Shown: positions 24,136 through 34,151 of the stretch, piece after piece
Numbering within the stretch: position 1 is the first letter of the stretch
How the letters are laid out: each line of letters starts with the position of its first letter
Source: Betaproteobacteria bacterium
GTDB lineage: Bacteria > Pseudomonadota > Gammaproteobacteria > Burkholderiales > Burkholderiaceae_D
Assembly: GCA_025362735.1 (NCBI GenBank)
Contig: JANYFL010000063.1
Coordinates: 1-34,151, forward strand
Direction of reading: 5' to 3'
DNA length: 34,151 nt
The notes under the pieces: model-generated
What the model was told of the DNA's origin: nothing
The model's database searches: none
Seen by the model: only the letters and a program-made list of their open reading frames with translations
Made by a program: the position numbers and the translations under genes

Positions 24136-24897
24136 TCAGACGCCCTTCCAGATGGCCGCCAGCATTGCCAATGTCGCAGCCGCAGCAGTCTCGGTACGCA
24201 ATGTGCGGGGGCCAAGGGATACCGGTTTGAATCCCTGAGTGATAGCTTCCGCGAGTTCATCAGGCGCATGTCCGCCTTCGGGTCCTACATAAAGAATGAC
24301 TTCGGAACCGGGCTGCGGTGCTGGAATCTGGGTAATCGGAGTTTCGGCACCCGGTACCAAAACCAGCTTGCTGGCTTGGGATGAAACCAGCGGGAACCCT
24401 TTGGTCAGCACATGAATGGGCAAGACCATCGGCATGCGATTGCGTCCGCATTGTTCGCACGCAGCTTGTGCAATGGCCTGAAAACGTTCCAGTCGATCCT
24501 GCGCACCCTCACCATCGAGGCGCACGACCGAGCGTTGCATGGTCAGCGGCAGAATGACATTGACGCCCAGCTCCACCGCTTTTTCCACCGTCCAGCTCAT
24601 CTTGTCCTGACTGGAAATGCCTTGCCAGAGCGTGACCGAAAAAGGGAGTTCGGCTTCGCGCGGATTGAAGGCAAGGATTTCCACATCAGCATGGGGTTCG
24701 CGTGTCATGACGACGCGAGCGCGATATTCGCCCCCCCGGCCATTGAAGACGAGCAACTCGGCACCGACTCGCATGCGCAATACCCGGATCATGTGCCAGG
24801 CCTGGGGCTTGGGCATATGAACCACGGCACCAATGGCCAAAGGAATATCGGCGTAAAAGCGGTGCAGGGTGTCTTTCTCGAATTTGTTCTTGGACAC
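24136..24897 (-). CDS. rsmE: 16S rRNA m3U1498 methyltransferase RsmE
   Basis: RsmE methylates N3 of U1498 in 16S rRNA of the assembled small subunit, using S-adenosylmethionine. The 253-residue protein has the N-terminal PUA-like domain (HRFYADIPL, HMIRVLRMRVGAELLVFNG) and the SPOUT trefoil-knot domain. The SAM-binding motifs are VGPEGG (about 204-209) and LGPRTLRTETAA (about 228-239), and the QRSVVR loop near 121 is intact. The start is a GTG at 24895-24897 with a weak ribosome binding site; the first ATG in frame would delete the N-terminal strand. It is divergent from tkt and probably heads the minus-strand run. Confidence 0.95.
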   Translation of the reverse strand: MSKNKFEKDTLHRFYADIPLAIGAVVHMPKPQAWHMIRVLRMRVGAELLVFNGRGGEYRARVVMTREPHADVEILAFNPREAELPFSVTLWQGISSQDKMSWTVEKAVELGVNVILPLTMQRSVVRLDGEGAQDRLERFQAIAQAACEQCGRNRMPMVLPIHVLTKGFPLVSSQASKLVLVPGAETPITQIPAPQPGSEVILYVGPEGGHAPDELAEAITQGFKPVSLGPRTLRTETAAAATLAMLAAIWKGV

Positions 24898-25078
24898 GGC
24901 AGTAACAAGTTATGGTTGAGAATGACCGGCGATTGTCCCTGTTGAAGCTCTAATATGCAATCTTAATGTAATAAAGAGCCTGCTTTGACCTGGCTGAATG
25001 CTTCGTTCTGTGGTCATTGCGCAATGACTGTGTGCTTGGGGGCGACTGAATGGTGTCTGAATCACTGGCCCAGTCTGA

Positions 25079-25084
25079 TAAAAT
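25079..25084 (+). promoter_or_regulatory. Possible -10 element upstream of tkt
   Basis: TAAAAT within gataaaat is a fair -10, but the sequence 17 bp upstream (tctgaa) is a poor -35. It would give a leader of about 70 nt. The call is tentative; the rsmE-tkt intergenic region should also hold the divergent rsmE promoter. Confidence 0.25.
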
Positions 25085-25162
25085 CACAGTCTTTGGGTAC
25101 TGAACCATGCCCATACCGTTCTTCCTGCCCAGTCCTTACATTTCCCACACTTCTCCGTGAGC

Positions 25163-27154
25163 ATGACAACTACCAGCACCCGTATGGCCAATGCAATCCG
25201 CGCTTTGGCGATGGATGCGGTTCAAAAAGCGAATTCCGGACATCCGGGCATGCCGATGGGCATGGCGGAAATCGCCGTTGCCCTCTGGGGCCGTCATCTG
25301 CGTCACAGCCCGGTCAATCCGTCTTGGCCCAACCGTGACCGCTTCGTCTTGTCGAATGGTCACGGCTCCATGCTGTTGTATGCCCTGCTGCATCTGACCG
25401 GTTATGAACTCAGCATGGATGAGTTGCGTAATTTCCGCCAACTGCATTCCAAAACGCCGGGTCACCCCGAAGTGGGCATCACACCTGGTGTTGAAACCAC
25501 GACCGGCCCGCTCGGACAGGGGCTGAGCAATGCCGTAGGGATGGCCCTGGCCGAAAAACTGCTGTCCACCCAGTTCAACAAACCCGATTTCCCGATCGTC
25601 GATCACTACACCTATGTGTTCCTCGGCGACGGCTGTCTGATGGAAGGCATCTCGCACGAAGCCTGCTCGTTCGCGGGTACCCTGGGTCTGAGCAAACTGA
25701 TTGCGCTGTACGACGACAACGGTATTTCGATTGACGGTGCCGTTGAGCCCTGGTTCAGCGACGACACGCCCAAGCGATTTGAGGCCTATGGCTGGAATGT
25801 GATTCGTGCCGTTGATGGTCACAATGTGGATGCGGTCGATACGGCCATCGCTCAGGCTAAAAAAGCGGGCAGGCCCACATTGATTTGTTGTCGGACGCTG
25901 ATTGGCAAAGGTGCTCCAGGACTGGAAGGTGGCGACAAGGTTCACGGGAGTCCTCTCGGCGACAGGGCCATTGCTGCTACACGTGAAATGATCGGCTGGC
26001 CTTATGCGCCATTCGAGATTCCAGATGATGTTTATGCCGCATGGGACGCCAGGCAGTCCGGCGTCGCCAGTCAGCAGGCATGGGACATCCTGATTGCCGC
26101 CTACGCGCAAAAGTATCCACAGGAAGCCGCGGAATTGCGGCGCCGCCTCAATGGCGAATTGCCATCCAACTGGCAGGCGGCTGTGGATGCAATGGTCATC
26201 GGCACCGTAACCAAACGCGAAACGATTGCCACACGCAAAGCGAGTCAAAACGCCATCGAAGCACTTGGGCCAACACTACCTGAATTTCTTGGCGGCTCGG
26301 CGGATCTGACTGGTTCCAATCTGACCAACTGGTCGGGTTCGGTGCCTGTTCGCGCGAACAGGGATGGGTTTGTTGCGGGCAATCACATCAACTACGGCGT
26401 GCGCGAATTTGGTATGAGCGCCATCATCAATGGCATTGCTCTGCACGGCGGCTTTATTCCCTACGGCGCGACCTTCCTGACTTTTTCAGATTACAGTCGC
26501 AATGCCCTGCGCATGGCTGCGCTGATGAAGCTGCGTTCCCTGTTTGTGTTCACGCATGATTCCATCGGACTCGGCGAAGATGGCCCGACACACCAGTCGA
26601 TTGAGCACGTTTCAGCTTTGCGTTTGATTCCCAATCTGGATGTATGGCGTCCGGCTGACACCACCGAGTCTGCGGTCGCCTGGGTTGCTGCGATTGAACG
26701 CAAGAATGGCCCGAGTGCCTTGCTGTTCTCGCGCCAGAATCTGCCTTATCTGGAAAAGAATGCGGATCAGATTGCCGGTATCAGGCGCGGGGCTTACGTA
26801 CTGGTTGATGTCAAAAAACCAAAAATTGTGTTGATCGCCACCGGTTCGGAAGTTGGGCTGGCAATGGAAGCGCACAAGCTGCTCACGGAACAAGGCATTG
26901 CAACGCGGGTCGTTTCGATGCCCTCGACGAGTGTGTTCGACAAACAAGCCGATGAATATAAGGCTTCGGTCTTGCCGGTAAGTGTGCCGCGTGTGGCGAT
27001 CGAAGCTGGTGTGACGGATTTCTGGTGGAAGTATCGTTGTGATGCCGTGATCGGCATTGATACCTTTGGCGAGTCAGCACCTGCAGGGGTGCTGTTCAAG
27101 CATTTCAATTTGACGGTTGAGAACGTGGTGAATACCGTCAAGGTTCTGGTTTAG
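25163..27154 (+). CDS. tkt: Transketolase
   Basis: Transketolase transfers two-carbon units between sugar phosphates in the pentose phosphate and Calvin cycles, using thiamine diphosphate. The 663-residue protein has the N-terminal GHPGMPMG and [15 protein letters not shown] segments. The cofactor-binding [13 protein letters not shown] motif continues to [13 protein letters not shown]. The transketolase signature lies around [16 protein letters not shown], with the catalytic and substrate histidines present. Start choice: GTG at 25157 and ATG at 25163 are both in frame, and neither has a clear ribosome binding site; I prefer the ATG ([20 protein letters not shown]). It is 21 nt upstream of gap and surely co-transcribed with it. 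Confidence 0.97.
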   Translation: MTTTSTRMANAIRALAMDAVQKANSGHPGMPMGMAEIAVALWGRHLRHSPVNPSWPNRDRFVLSNGHGSMLLYALLHLTGYELSMDELRNFRQLHSKTPGHPEVGITPGVETTTGPLGQGLSNAVGMALAEKLLSTQFNKPDFPIVDHYTYVFLGDGCLMEGISHEACSFAGTLGLSKLIALYDDNGISIDGAVEPWFSDDTPKRFEAYGWNVIRAVDGHNVDAVDTAIAQAKKAGRPTLICCRTLIGKGAPGLEGGDKVHGSPLGDRAIAATREMIGWPYAPFEIPDDVYAAWDARQSGVASQQAWDILIAAYAQKYPQEAAELRRRLNGELPSNWQAAVDAMVIGTVTKRETIATRKASQNAIEALGPTLPEFLGGSADLTGSNLTNWSGSVPVRANRDGFVAGNHINYGVREFGMSAIINGIALHGGFIPYGATFLTFSDYSRNALRMAALMKLRSLFVFTHDSIGLGEDGPTHQSIEHVSALRLIPNLDVWRPADTTESAVAWVAAIERKNGPSALLFSRQNLPYLEKNADQIAGIRRGAYVLVDVKKPKIVLIATGSEVGLAMEAHKLLTEQGIATRVVSMPSTSVFDKQADEYKASVLPVSVPRVAIEAGVTDFWWKYRCDAVIGIDTFGESAPAGVLFKHFNLTVENVVNTVKVLV

Positions 27155-27160
27155 TTCTAG

Positions 27161-28174
<1,014 letters not shown>

Positions 28175-28227
28175 ACCCAAACCATGAGCCCGAATATTTG
28201 TAAGTTTTCGTAAATGTGTTGCATAAG

Positions 28228-28255
28228 AGGCCGTTCTTTAAGGAACGGCCTTTTT
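28228..28255 (+). terminator. Rho-independent terminator after gap
   Basis: aggccgttc 28228-28236 pairs with gaacggcct 28243-28251 around a 6-nt loop, followed by five T residues. It isolates tkt-gap from the downstream peptidase gene. Confidence 0.88.
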
Positions 28256-28309
28256 GTTTCGGCTACACTTTTCTTATTGATTGTCGAGCGGACATGAACG
28301 GAGCGGTGT

Positions 28310-30067
28310 ATGCAAGTCACTAAAAAGAATATCCGGCATTGCTTGTTACATTGGCTGGCCTTGGTGTTGATGAGCATGGTTGCATCTTTTCATGTCCATG
28401 CCCAAAGCCCGATCCGGCACAGCCAAGCCGTTGATCGGGGCACGGATCGAATCATCATCAAGTTGAAAGACGGTTATAAAACCGAGTTCAACCAGAGTCT
28501 GAGTCGTGACCGTGTTCAATCCCTTTCAGCCCACGTCAATTTGCAACTACGCAGTGTGAGGCCGATGTCGGGCAATGCCCATGTGTTGGCCTTACCGCAG
28601 AGGATGCGCGGAGAAAATCTGGACAAGCTCGTTGAGCAGCTGCGTACTGACCCCGCTGTCGAATATGCTTTTGCTGATACACGGGAGCCTCTGCAGGCAA
28701 TTCCGAACGACCCACTTTACGGGGGCTTTCAATACTATTTGCAGGCAGCGAGTACGTTCCCTGGTAGCAGTACGGTCAGCAGTCTAAACGCGCCGACGGC
28801 ATGGGACATCACAACCGGTTCGGCCAACGTGGTCGTCGGACTCATTGATGGCGGCGTGCGTTTTGATCATCCCGATCTGAACGGACAATTGTTGGCGGGC
28901 TATGACTTCGTCAGCGCCGATTGCTCCGCTACGCTGGGTAATCCCCTGTATGCCGCCAACTGTACAACGGGCAATCAGTACACCACGGCCAATGATGGCA
29001 ACGCGCGTGATGCCGATTCCAGTGATCCCGGCAATGGTTATACGGCCTCCGAATATACGACCAATCCCTATCTCAACACCGACCCCAACTGCGACGCTGC
29101 GGGCGAGAATTCCGACTGGCATGGCACCCACGTCGCAGGCATCATTGGAGCTCGCGCTAATAATGGTATCGGTGTTGCAGGACTGAACTGGTCGATTCGC
29201 ATGTTGCCGGTGCGGGTCAGTGGCCGTTGTGGCGCCTATTTGTCGGATGTGCTGGATGGGATCCGATGGGCGGCTGGAATTGATGTGCCGGGCGTACCGA
29301 CCAATACCACTCCTGCAAAGGTTCTGAATATCAGCCTTGGGGGGAGTGGTTCATGCAGTGGCACGGGTTATCTGCAAGTCATTGCCGATGTCATTGCACG
29401 TGGCGTGATTGTCGTCGCTTCGGCAGGCAATGAAGACAGCACCGTGGGGCGTCCGGCCAATTGCGATGGTGTGATTTCAGTTGGGGCTGTGCGTCCTGAT
29501 GGCCTGCGAACGACTTACAGCAATAGCGGCAGCAACCTGACGATCATGGCACCGGGAGGGGATGTTATAGGCAGTTCCAGCGTTGGGTTTATAGCTTCGA
29601 CCAACAATGCAGGTACTGCCGGTCCGGTGGCGTATACCACCAGCGGTTACTACGCTCAGGGTGCGGGTACCAGCTTTTCTACCCCGATGGTCACTGGCAC
29701 AGTCGCCCTGATGTTGGCCATCAATCCCAATCTGACGCCGCAAAATGTAAAAGACATACTGATGCAGACTGCTCGGCCTTTTATCAGCCTTTCAGCTTAT
29801 CCCAATTGCGTTCCGGGTGGCGGCGGCAATCTCAGCAATATACTGCTCTGTAATTGCACGACAGCGGCTTGCGGCGCAGGCTATCTGGATAGCGGCGCGG
29901 CTGTTGCACGCGTTCAGGCGCTCTTGACGCCAGCCCCCGTTGCGCCGGCCGCTCCTGCCAGTTCTGGTGGTGGAGGCGGGGGTGGTAGTCTGGATGGTTT
30001 CTTTGTCCTGTTGTTCAGTGGTTTGGCTTGGGCACTGGCTTGCCGACGCAAAATTACACAGAGATGA
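28310..30067 (+). CDS. Secreted S8 (subtilisin-like) serine peptidase with a Gly-rich C-terminal sorting tail
   Basis: The 585-residue preproprotein has a signal peptide (to about AQ at 32), an inhibitor-like propeptide (about 45-125), and an S8 domain with catalytic D180 in VGLIDGGVRFDHP, H271 in WHGTHVAG, S455 in GTSFSTPM and oxyanion N374. A 70-residue Asn/Thr/Asp-rich insertion separates the D and H motifs. Ten cysteines outside the signal peptide and tail suggest several disulfides. The C-terminus has seven glycines, a hydrophobic segment (about 563-577) and basic CRRK. That three-part layout resembles GlyGly-CTERM tails processed by rhombosortase and exported by type II secretion. The ATG follows GGAG. 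It has its own gap on each side (terminator before, pgk promoter after), so it looks like an independent unit within the glycolytic run. Substrate unknown. Confidence 0.9.
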   Translation: MQVTKKNIRHCLLHWLALVLMSMVASFHVHAQSPIRHSQAVDRGTDRIIIKLKDGYKTEFNQSLSRDRVQSLSAHVNLQLRSVRPMSGNAHVLALPQRMRGENLDKLVEQLRTDPAVEYAFADTREPLQAIPNDPLYGGFQYYLQAASTFPGSSTVSSLNAPTAWDITTGSANVVVGLIDGGVRFDHPDLNGQLLAGYDFVSADCSATLGNPLYAANCTTGNQYTTANDGNARDADSSDPGNGYTASEYTTNPYLNTDPNCDAAGENSDWHGTHVAGIIGARANNGIGVAGLNWSIRMLPVRVSGRCGAYLSDVLDGIRWAAGIDVPGVPTNTTPAKVLNISLGGSGSCSGTGYLQVIADVIARGVIVVASAGNEDSTVGRPANCDGVISVGAVRPDGLRTTYSNSGSNLTIMAPGGDVIGSSSVGFIASTNNAGTAGPVAYTTSGYYAQGAGTSFSTPMVTGTVALMLAINPNLTPQNVKDILMQTARPFISLSAYPNCVPGGGGNLSNILLCNCTTAACGAGYLDSGAAVARVQALLTPAPVAPAAPASSGGGGGGGSLDGFFVLLFSGLAWALACRRKITQR

Positions 30068-30126
30068 GTTGATCTCGGTAGGACCGTATCGCTGGAGACC
30101 TGATCGGCTCCCCCTTGCTGCGACGG

Positions 30127-30132
30127 TATAAT
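30127..30132 (+). promoter_or_regulatory. Perfect -10 hexamer upstream of pgk
   Basis: TATAAT at 30127-30132 predicts transcription from about 30139. The -35 region is poor. The position excludes the upstream in-frame start at 30131 and supports the pgk start at 30185. Confidence 0.45.
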
Positions 30133-30184
30133 GCGGCCTTCAGTTGTAGCCCCTATAAGTTGCCAACAATTTCCTCTGCTCGTC

Positions 30185-31372
30185 ATGACCACCTTCCTGC
30201 GCCTGACCGATCTCAACCTTGCTGGTAAGCGCGTATTCATTCGTGCCGACCTGAACGTGCCGCAAGACGAGAACGGCAATATCACCGAAGACACACGCAT
30301 CCGTGCGTCTTTGCCTGCGATCCAGCATGCGCTCAAGGCGGGTGCGGCCGTGATGGTGACCTCGCATTTGGGACGACCGACTGAAGGCGAATTGAAACCT
30401 GAAGATTCGCTGGCACCGGTTGCCGCACGCTTTGCCGAGCTACTGGGCCAGCCCGTACCGCTCATTACCGATTGGGTTGATGGAGTGAAAGTGCAGCCCG
30501 GTGAAATCGTTTTGCTCGAAAATTGCCGCGTCAACAAAGGCGAGAAAAAAAACGACGATGCACTGGCGCAGAAAATGGCAAAACTCTGTGATGTTTATTG
30601 CAACGACGCTTTCGGGACCGCGCATCGCGCCGAAGCAACCACGTATGGCATCGCAAAGTATGCACCGATCGCCTGTGCCGGGCCATTGATGGCAGCCGAG
30701 CTGGATGCACTGGGTAAGGCGCTGGATCACCCGGCCCGTCCACTGGTTGCGATTGTTGCGGGTTCCAAAGTTTCAACCAAGCTCACCATTCTGAAGTCGC
30801 TGGCCCGTAAAGTCGATCAATTGATTGTCGGTGGTGGCATTGCCAATACCTTCATGCTGGCTTCGGGCATGCGTATTGGCCGCTCACTGGCCGAGCCGGA
30901 TCTGGTACCTCAAGCGCAAGACATCATTGACGAAATGAAAGCACGCGGCGCTGAAGTGCCGCTGCCGGTCGATGTGGTTGTGGCCGATGAATTGTCAGCA
31001 TTAGCCCGTGCGAATCGAGTTGCGGCCGATCATGTGGGCCACGAAGACATGATTCTCGATATCGGCCCCAAGACTGCGGCGACCTTGTCCAACATCATTG
31101 CGCACGCTGGCACGGTTGTCTGGAATGGCCCAATGGGCGTATTCGAATACGATCAGTTTGCCGGTGGCACCAAGATGCTCGCCGCAGCCATTGCCCACTC
31201 GCATGCGTTCTCGATTGCGGGTGGCGGCGATACGCTCGCGGCGATAGCCAAGTTTGGCATCGAAAACGAAGTGGACTACATTTCGACTGGCGGCGGTGCT
31301 TTTCTGGAATTCCTCGAAGGCAAGACCCTCCCTGCTGTGGCGATTCTGGAAGAACGTGCCAAGTCAGCCTGA
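30185..31372 (+). CDS. pgk: Phosphoglycerate kinase
   Basis: The enzyme makes ATP and 3-phosphoglycerate from 1,3-bisphosphoglycerate in the cytosol. The protein from the ATG at 30185 has 395 residues, the usual length. It starts [24 protein letters not shown], with the family signature [11 protein letters not shown] at 16-26. The N-domain substrate residues are in SHLGRPTEG. The hinge and nucleotide-binding region is [15 protein letters not shown], and [12 protein letters not shown] and [13 protein letters not shown] complete the C-domain. The frame is open to 30131, but that start coincides with the predicted -10 element. The ribosome binding site is weak. It is followed by pyk and fba at 49 and 27 nt, a probable operon. 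Confidence 0.97.
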   Translation: MTTFLRLTDLNLAGKRVFIRADLNVPQDENGNITEDTRIRASLPAIQHALKAGAAVMVTSHLGRPTEGELKPEDSLAPVAARFAELLGQPVPLITDWVDGVKVQPGEIVLLENCRVNKGEKKNDDALAQKMAKLCDVYCNDAFGTAHRAEATTYGIAKYAPIACAGPLMAAELDALGKALDHPARPLVAIVAGSKVSTKLTILKSLARKVDQLIVGGGIANTFMLASGMRIGRSLAEPDLVPQAQDIIDEMKARGAEVPLPVDVVVADELSALARANRVAADHVGHEDMILDIGPKTAATLSNIIAHAGTVVWNGPMGVFEYDQFAGGTKMLAAAIAHSHAFSIAGGGDTLAAIAKFGIENEVDYISTGGGAFLEFLEGKTLPAVAILEERAKSA

Positions 31373-31421
31373 CGCATACATTACGACGAAGTCCACTACA
31401 GCCTGATCGGATCGCAACCCC

Positions 31422-32858
31422 ATGCCACGCGCTACCAAGATTGTTGCCACCCTCGGCCCCGCGTCGAACGACCGGAATACATTGCTGCAAATGATTGCCG
31501 CGGGGGTCGATGTGGTGCGACTGAATTTTTCGCATGGCACGGCGCAAGATCATATTGACCGGGCGAATATGGTGCGCGAAGTCGCCAGAGCTGCCGGACG
31601 TGAAGTGGCCATCATGGCCGATCTGCAGGGTCCGAAAATACGGGTCGGCAAATTTGTCGATGGCAAGATCATGCTGGAAAAGGGTGCAGCTTTCGTGCTG
31701 GACGCCGCGCTAGATGTGCCGGGCGATCTGAATCAAGTGGGGCTCGATTACAAAGACTTGCCGCGGGATGTGCACACGGGCGATATTTTGTTACTGAACG
31801 ACGGTCTAATTGTGTTGAGTGTGGATCGTGTGATCGGCAACAAAATTCACACGACCGTCAAGATTGGTGGCGAGTTGTCCAACAACAAGGGTATCAATCG
31901 TCAGGGTGGCGGCTTGACCGCACCTGCGTTGACGGCCAAGGACATGGAGGACGTCAAGACTGCAATGGCGCTTGAGGCTGACTACATCGCCGTATCGTTT
32001 CCGAAAAATGCGACGGACATGATCATGGCGCGGCAACTCGCAAATATTGCGGGTGATGCCAAGGGACACAAGCCCTTGATGATTGCCAAGATTGAACGCG
32101 CTGAAGCGATTCCAGTATTGCAGGAAATTCTGGATGCCAGTGACGGCATCATGGTGGCACGTGGCGATCTGGCGGTCGAAGTGGGCAACGCTGCGGTACC
32201 TGCTTTGCAGAAACGCATGATTCGCATGGCGCGCGCCTCCAACAAATTGACGATTACGGCAACGCAGATGATGGAGTCGATGATCGTCAATGCGGTGCCG
32301 ACGCGTGCCGAAGTATCGGATGTTGCCAATGCCGTACTTGATGGTACGGATGCAGTCATGCTCTCGGCTGAAACCGCAGCGGGAAAATATCCGGTCGAAG
32401 TGGTACAGGCGATGGCCTCGATCGTTACTGCCGCCGATGAGTCGGAGGCTTGCGAACTCGATGGTGAATTCCTGCACCAGACCTTTACCCGCGTCGATCA
32501 GTCGATTGCCTATGGCGCTTTGTTCACCGCCTACCATCTGCGCTGTAAAGCGATTGTGGCACTGACAGATTCTGGTTCGACGGCCCTATGGATGAGCCGT
32601 CATGACGTCGATGTGCCGATCTATGCATTGACGCCCCGCTTGCGAACCTTGCGCAAGCTTGCGCTATTTCGCAACGTCAAAGCTTATGAACTGGAACAAA
32701 GCAATGACAGTGATGCGGTATTGAAGGCAGCCGAACACTTGTTGCTTGCCAAGGGCATTGTGCAGCAGGGCGATTTAATTGTATTGACCGTTGGCGAACC
32801 GATGGGCCAGGCGGGCGGCACCAATACGCTCAAGATTGTCCAGGTCGGACTTAACTAA
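31422..32858 (+). CDS. pyk: Pyruvate kinase
   Basis: Pyruvate kinase converts phosphoenolpyruvate and ADP to pyruvate and ATP. The 478-residue protein starts PRATKIVATLGPAS and includes VVRLNFSHG, MADLQGPKIRVG, the active-site lysine segment LMIAKIERAEA, the metal and substrate segment DGIMVARGDLAVEVG, and ITATQMMESM. The C-terminal allosteric domain is present (AIVALTDSGSTALWMSRH). The small B domain between about residues 70 and 165 is intact. It lies between pgk and fba. Paralogues exist in many Burkholderiales; whether this is the only copy cannot be seen. Confidence 0.97.
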   Translation: MPRATKIVATLGPASNDRNTLLQMIAAGVDVVRLNFSHGTAQDHIDRANMVREVARAAGREVAIMADLQGPKIRVGKFVDGKIMLEKGAAFVLDAALDVPGDLNQVGLDYKDLPRDVHTGDILLLNDGLIVLSVDRVIGNKIHTTVKIGGELSNNKGINRQGGGLTAPALTAKDMEDVKTAMALEADYIAVSFPKNATDMIMARQLANIAGDAKGHKPLMIAKIERAEAIPVLQEILDASDGIMVARGDLAVEVGNAAVPALQKRMIRMARASNKLTITATQMMESMIVNAVPTRAEVSDVANAVLDGTDAVMLSAETAAGKYPVEVVQAMASIVTAADESEACELDGEFLHQTFTRVDQSIAYGALFTAYHLRCKAIVALTDSGSTALWMSRHDVDVPIYALTPRLRTLRKLALFRNVKAYELEQSNDSDAVLKAAEHLLLAKGIVQQGDLIVLTVGEPMGQAGGTNTLKIVQVGLN

Positions 32859-32885
32859 TTTTTTATCGTTTTTCAGGAGTTCCTC

Positions 32886-33950
32886 ATGCCACTCGTATCC
32901 ATGCGCCAATTGCTCGATCACGCTGCCGAAAACAGCTACGGCATTCCTGCGTTCAACGTCAATAATCTGGAACAGGTTCAAGCCGTGATGTCGGCAGCCC
33001 ATGAAGTCGGCGCTCCTGTCATCCTGCAAGCCAGTGCGGGTGCGCGCAAATATGCGGGAGAGGCGTTCATCAAGCACCTAATCCAGGCAGCGGTCGAGGC
33101 TTATCCGCACATTCCCTTGGTTATGCACCAAGACCATGGCCAGACACCGGCCATTTGCCAGGGTGCCATCGACTTGGGCTTTGGCTCGGTGATGATGGAT
33201 GGCTCGTTGCGTGAAGACGGCAAAACCCCGGCCGACTTCAACTACAACGTCGAGGTGACACGCAAAGTGGTGGATATGGCGCATGCAGTGGGCGTCACGG
33301 TCGAAGGCGAGCTCGGCTGCCTGGGCAACCTGGAGACCGGTGAGGCTGGCGAAGAAGACGGCATCGGCGCCGAAGGCAAGTTGAGCCACAGCCAGATGCT
33401 CACCGACCCCGAAGAGGCAGCCACCTTCGTCAAGGCGACGCAACTCGACGCGCTGGCCATTGCCATTGGTACCAGCCACGGCGCCTATAAGTTCAGCCGC
33501 AAGCCCACGGGCGACATCCTGGCGATCGGCCGCGTGAAAGAGATTCACAAGCGCATCCCCAACACACACCTGGTGATGCACGGTTCGTCCAGCGTGCCAC
33601 AAGACCTGCTGGCCATCATCAACCAGTACGGCGGCAAGATGAAAGAGACCTTCGGCGTACCGGTCGAAGAGATTCAGGAGGCCATCAAGTTCGGCGTACG
33701 CAAGATCAACATCGACACCGACATCCGACTGGCGATGACAGGCGCCGTACGCAAATTCATGGCCGAGAATCCGGACAAGTTCGACGCGCGCGAATGGCTC
33801 AAACCCGCGCGTGAGGCCGCGAAGGCGATTTGCAAACAGCGCTACGAGCAGTTCAACTGCGCCGGTCAGGCCGCCAAGATCAAGCCGCTTTCACTTGATC
33901 AGATTGCGGCGAAATACAAGCAAGGTGCATTGGCGCAGGTCGTGCATTGA
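32886..33950 (+). CDS. fba: Class II fructose-bisphosphate aldolase
   Basis: This zinc-dependent aldolase interconverts fructose 1,6-bisphosphate with two triose phosphates. The 354-residue protein has the zinc and substrate motifs MHQDHG (about 79-84), VEGELG (about 139-144), [10 protein letters not shown] (about 195-204) and MHGSSSVP, and the NIDTD segment. The length and the [15 protein letters not shown] insert fit the Calvin-cycle type (CbbA-like) class II enzymes common in betaproteobacteria. CAGGAG precedes the ATG. The C-terminal half is noticeably GC-rich with C-ending codons, as in gap, consistent with high expression. The last 57 bases of the gene are duplicated in inverted orientation at the window end. 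Confidence 0.97.
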   Translation: MPLVSMRQLLDHAAENSYGIPAFNVNNLEQVQAVMSAAHEVGAPVILQASAGARKYAGEAFIKHLIQAAVEAYPHIPLVMHQDHGQTPAICQGAIDLGFGSVMMDGSLREDGKTPADFNYNVEVTRKVVDMAHAVGVTVEGELGCLGNLETGEAGEEDGIGAEGKLSHSQMLTDPEEAATFVKATQLDALAIAIGTSHGAYKFSRKPTGDILAIGRVKEIHKRIPNTHLVMHGSSSVPQDLLAIINQYGGKMKETFGVPVEEIQEAIKFGVRKINIDTDIRLAMTGAVRKFMAENPDKFDAREWLKPAREAAKAICKQRYEQFNCAGQAAKIKPLSLDQIAAKYKQGALAQVVH

Positions 33951-34151
33951 GAGTGTTGCATTATCAAGAACAAAGCTTTCACGCGGAGGCGCGGAGAACG
34001 CGGAGAAAAGAAAAGAGACAAGACGTAAATACTGAATTTCTCCGCGTTCTCCGCGCCTCCGCGTGAAAGCTTTGTTCTTGATAATGCAACACTCTCAATG
34101 CACGACCTGCGCCAATGCACCTTGCTTGTATTTCGCCGCAATCTGATCAAG
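33894..34151. repeat. Perfect 115-bp inverted repeat with 28-nt spacer at the window end
   Basis: Bases 33894-34008 are exactly reverse-complementary to 34037-34151 over 115 bp, with a 28-nt spacer at 34009-34036. The left arm contains the last 57 bases of fba and the following 58 intergenic bases; the right arm repeats them inverted up to the last base of the window. The inner part of each arm contains three GCGGAG units (within cacgcggaggcgcgg and onward). The arm may extend beyond the window. A fold-back assembly artefact at a contig end, seeded by a genuine shorter inverted repeat, is the simplest explanation. Confidence 0.95.
33982..34063. repeat. GCGGAG-rich dispersed-type intergenic repeat pair
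   Basis: The segment cgcggaggcgcggagaacgc at 33982-34001 and its inverted copy at 34044-34063 are low-complexity, GC-rich direct arrays of GCGGAG. From memory, similar strings are scattered between genes in many unrelated bacterial genomes and give spurious peptides containing RGGAENAE. They probably form the real palindromic core here, and could also act as a strong hairpin after fba. Confidence 0.55.

Noticed and set aside
25136..26248. 370-residue minus-strand frame opposite tkt
   Set aside because: It is antisense to a fully convincing transketolase; the product has no recognisable motif and is a codon-bias shadow.
29914..30537. 207-residue minus-strand frame across the peptidase end and pgk start
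   Set aside because: It spans two real plus-strand genes and the pgk promoter, with a low-complexity Ser/Pro-rich product.
33982..34063. CRISPR-like short repeats
   Set aside because: Units are only 6-9 nt, without unique spacers, and arranged as one inverted pair; no cas genes are present.
33899..34150. 83-residue minus-strand frame at the window end
   Set aside because: It is the translation of the inverted copy of the fba tail and the GCGGAG repeat, not a gene.

Overview
The window looks like a contig from a betaproteobacterium of the order Burkholderiales. The gene order coq7 / osmC-like / rplM-rpsI / argC / bactofilin / erpA and the nrdR-minor pilin-ribD-ribE block fit Oxalobacteraceae-type genomes (Herminiimonas or Undibacterium-like). 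That placement rests on recalled synteny and moderate GC, not on a search. Both edges look like contig breaks at repeats. The left edge is the last 43 codons of an ISXO2-like (IS1595 family) transposase. The right edge is a perfect fold-back palindrome that copies the 3' end of fba in inverted orientation.

Layout. 1-850: transposase tail, then coq7 (ubiquinone synthesis). 875-1336: an OsmC/YhfA-like protein on the minus strand. 1337-2011: the only long gene-free stretch. It holds a well-formed candidate small RNA (promoter, hairpin with a CUCCUCCUUU loop, Rho-independent terminator), a 17-nt direct repeat, and the promoter and structured leader of the ribosomal protein operon. 2012-5745, plus strand: rplM, rpsI, terminator, argC, a membrane-anchored coiled-coil protein, a bactofilin, erpA, terminator. 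5833-14185, minus strand: a giant alpha-2-macroglobulin gene, split in this sequence by an apparent one-base deletion, translationally coupled to pbpC (PBP1C). 14264-24897, minus strand, read right to left: rsmE, nrdR, a six-gene type IV pilus minor-pilin cluster (pilV, pilW, pilX, pilY1, pilE-like, fimT-like), ribD, ribE. 25163-33950, plus strand: tkt, gap, a secreted S8 serine peptidase with a Gly-rich C-terminal sorting-type tail, pgk, pyk, fba.

How the genes fit together. Carbon-metabolism genes (tkt, gap, pgk, pyk, fba) form one co-directional run, interrupted only by the peptidase. The minor pilins plus PilY1 would form the initiating tip complex of a type IV pilus; the core machinery is elsewhere. 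Alpha-2-macroglobulin and PBP1C form the known bacterial pair thought to protect the envelope from proteases while repairing peptidoglycan.

Most of the window is conserved housekeeping sequence, and I found no convincing new multi-gene system. The item most worth following is the candidate sRNA with an anti-Shine-Dalgarno loop upstream of rplM. Next are the frameshift in the macroglobulin gene, the contig-end palindrome and the peptidase with the sorting tail.
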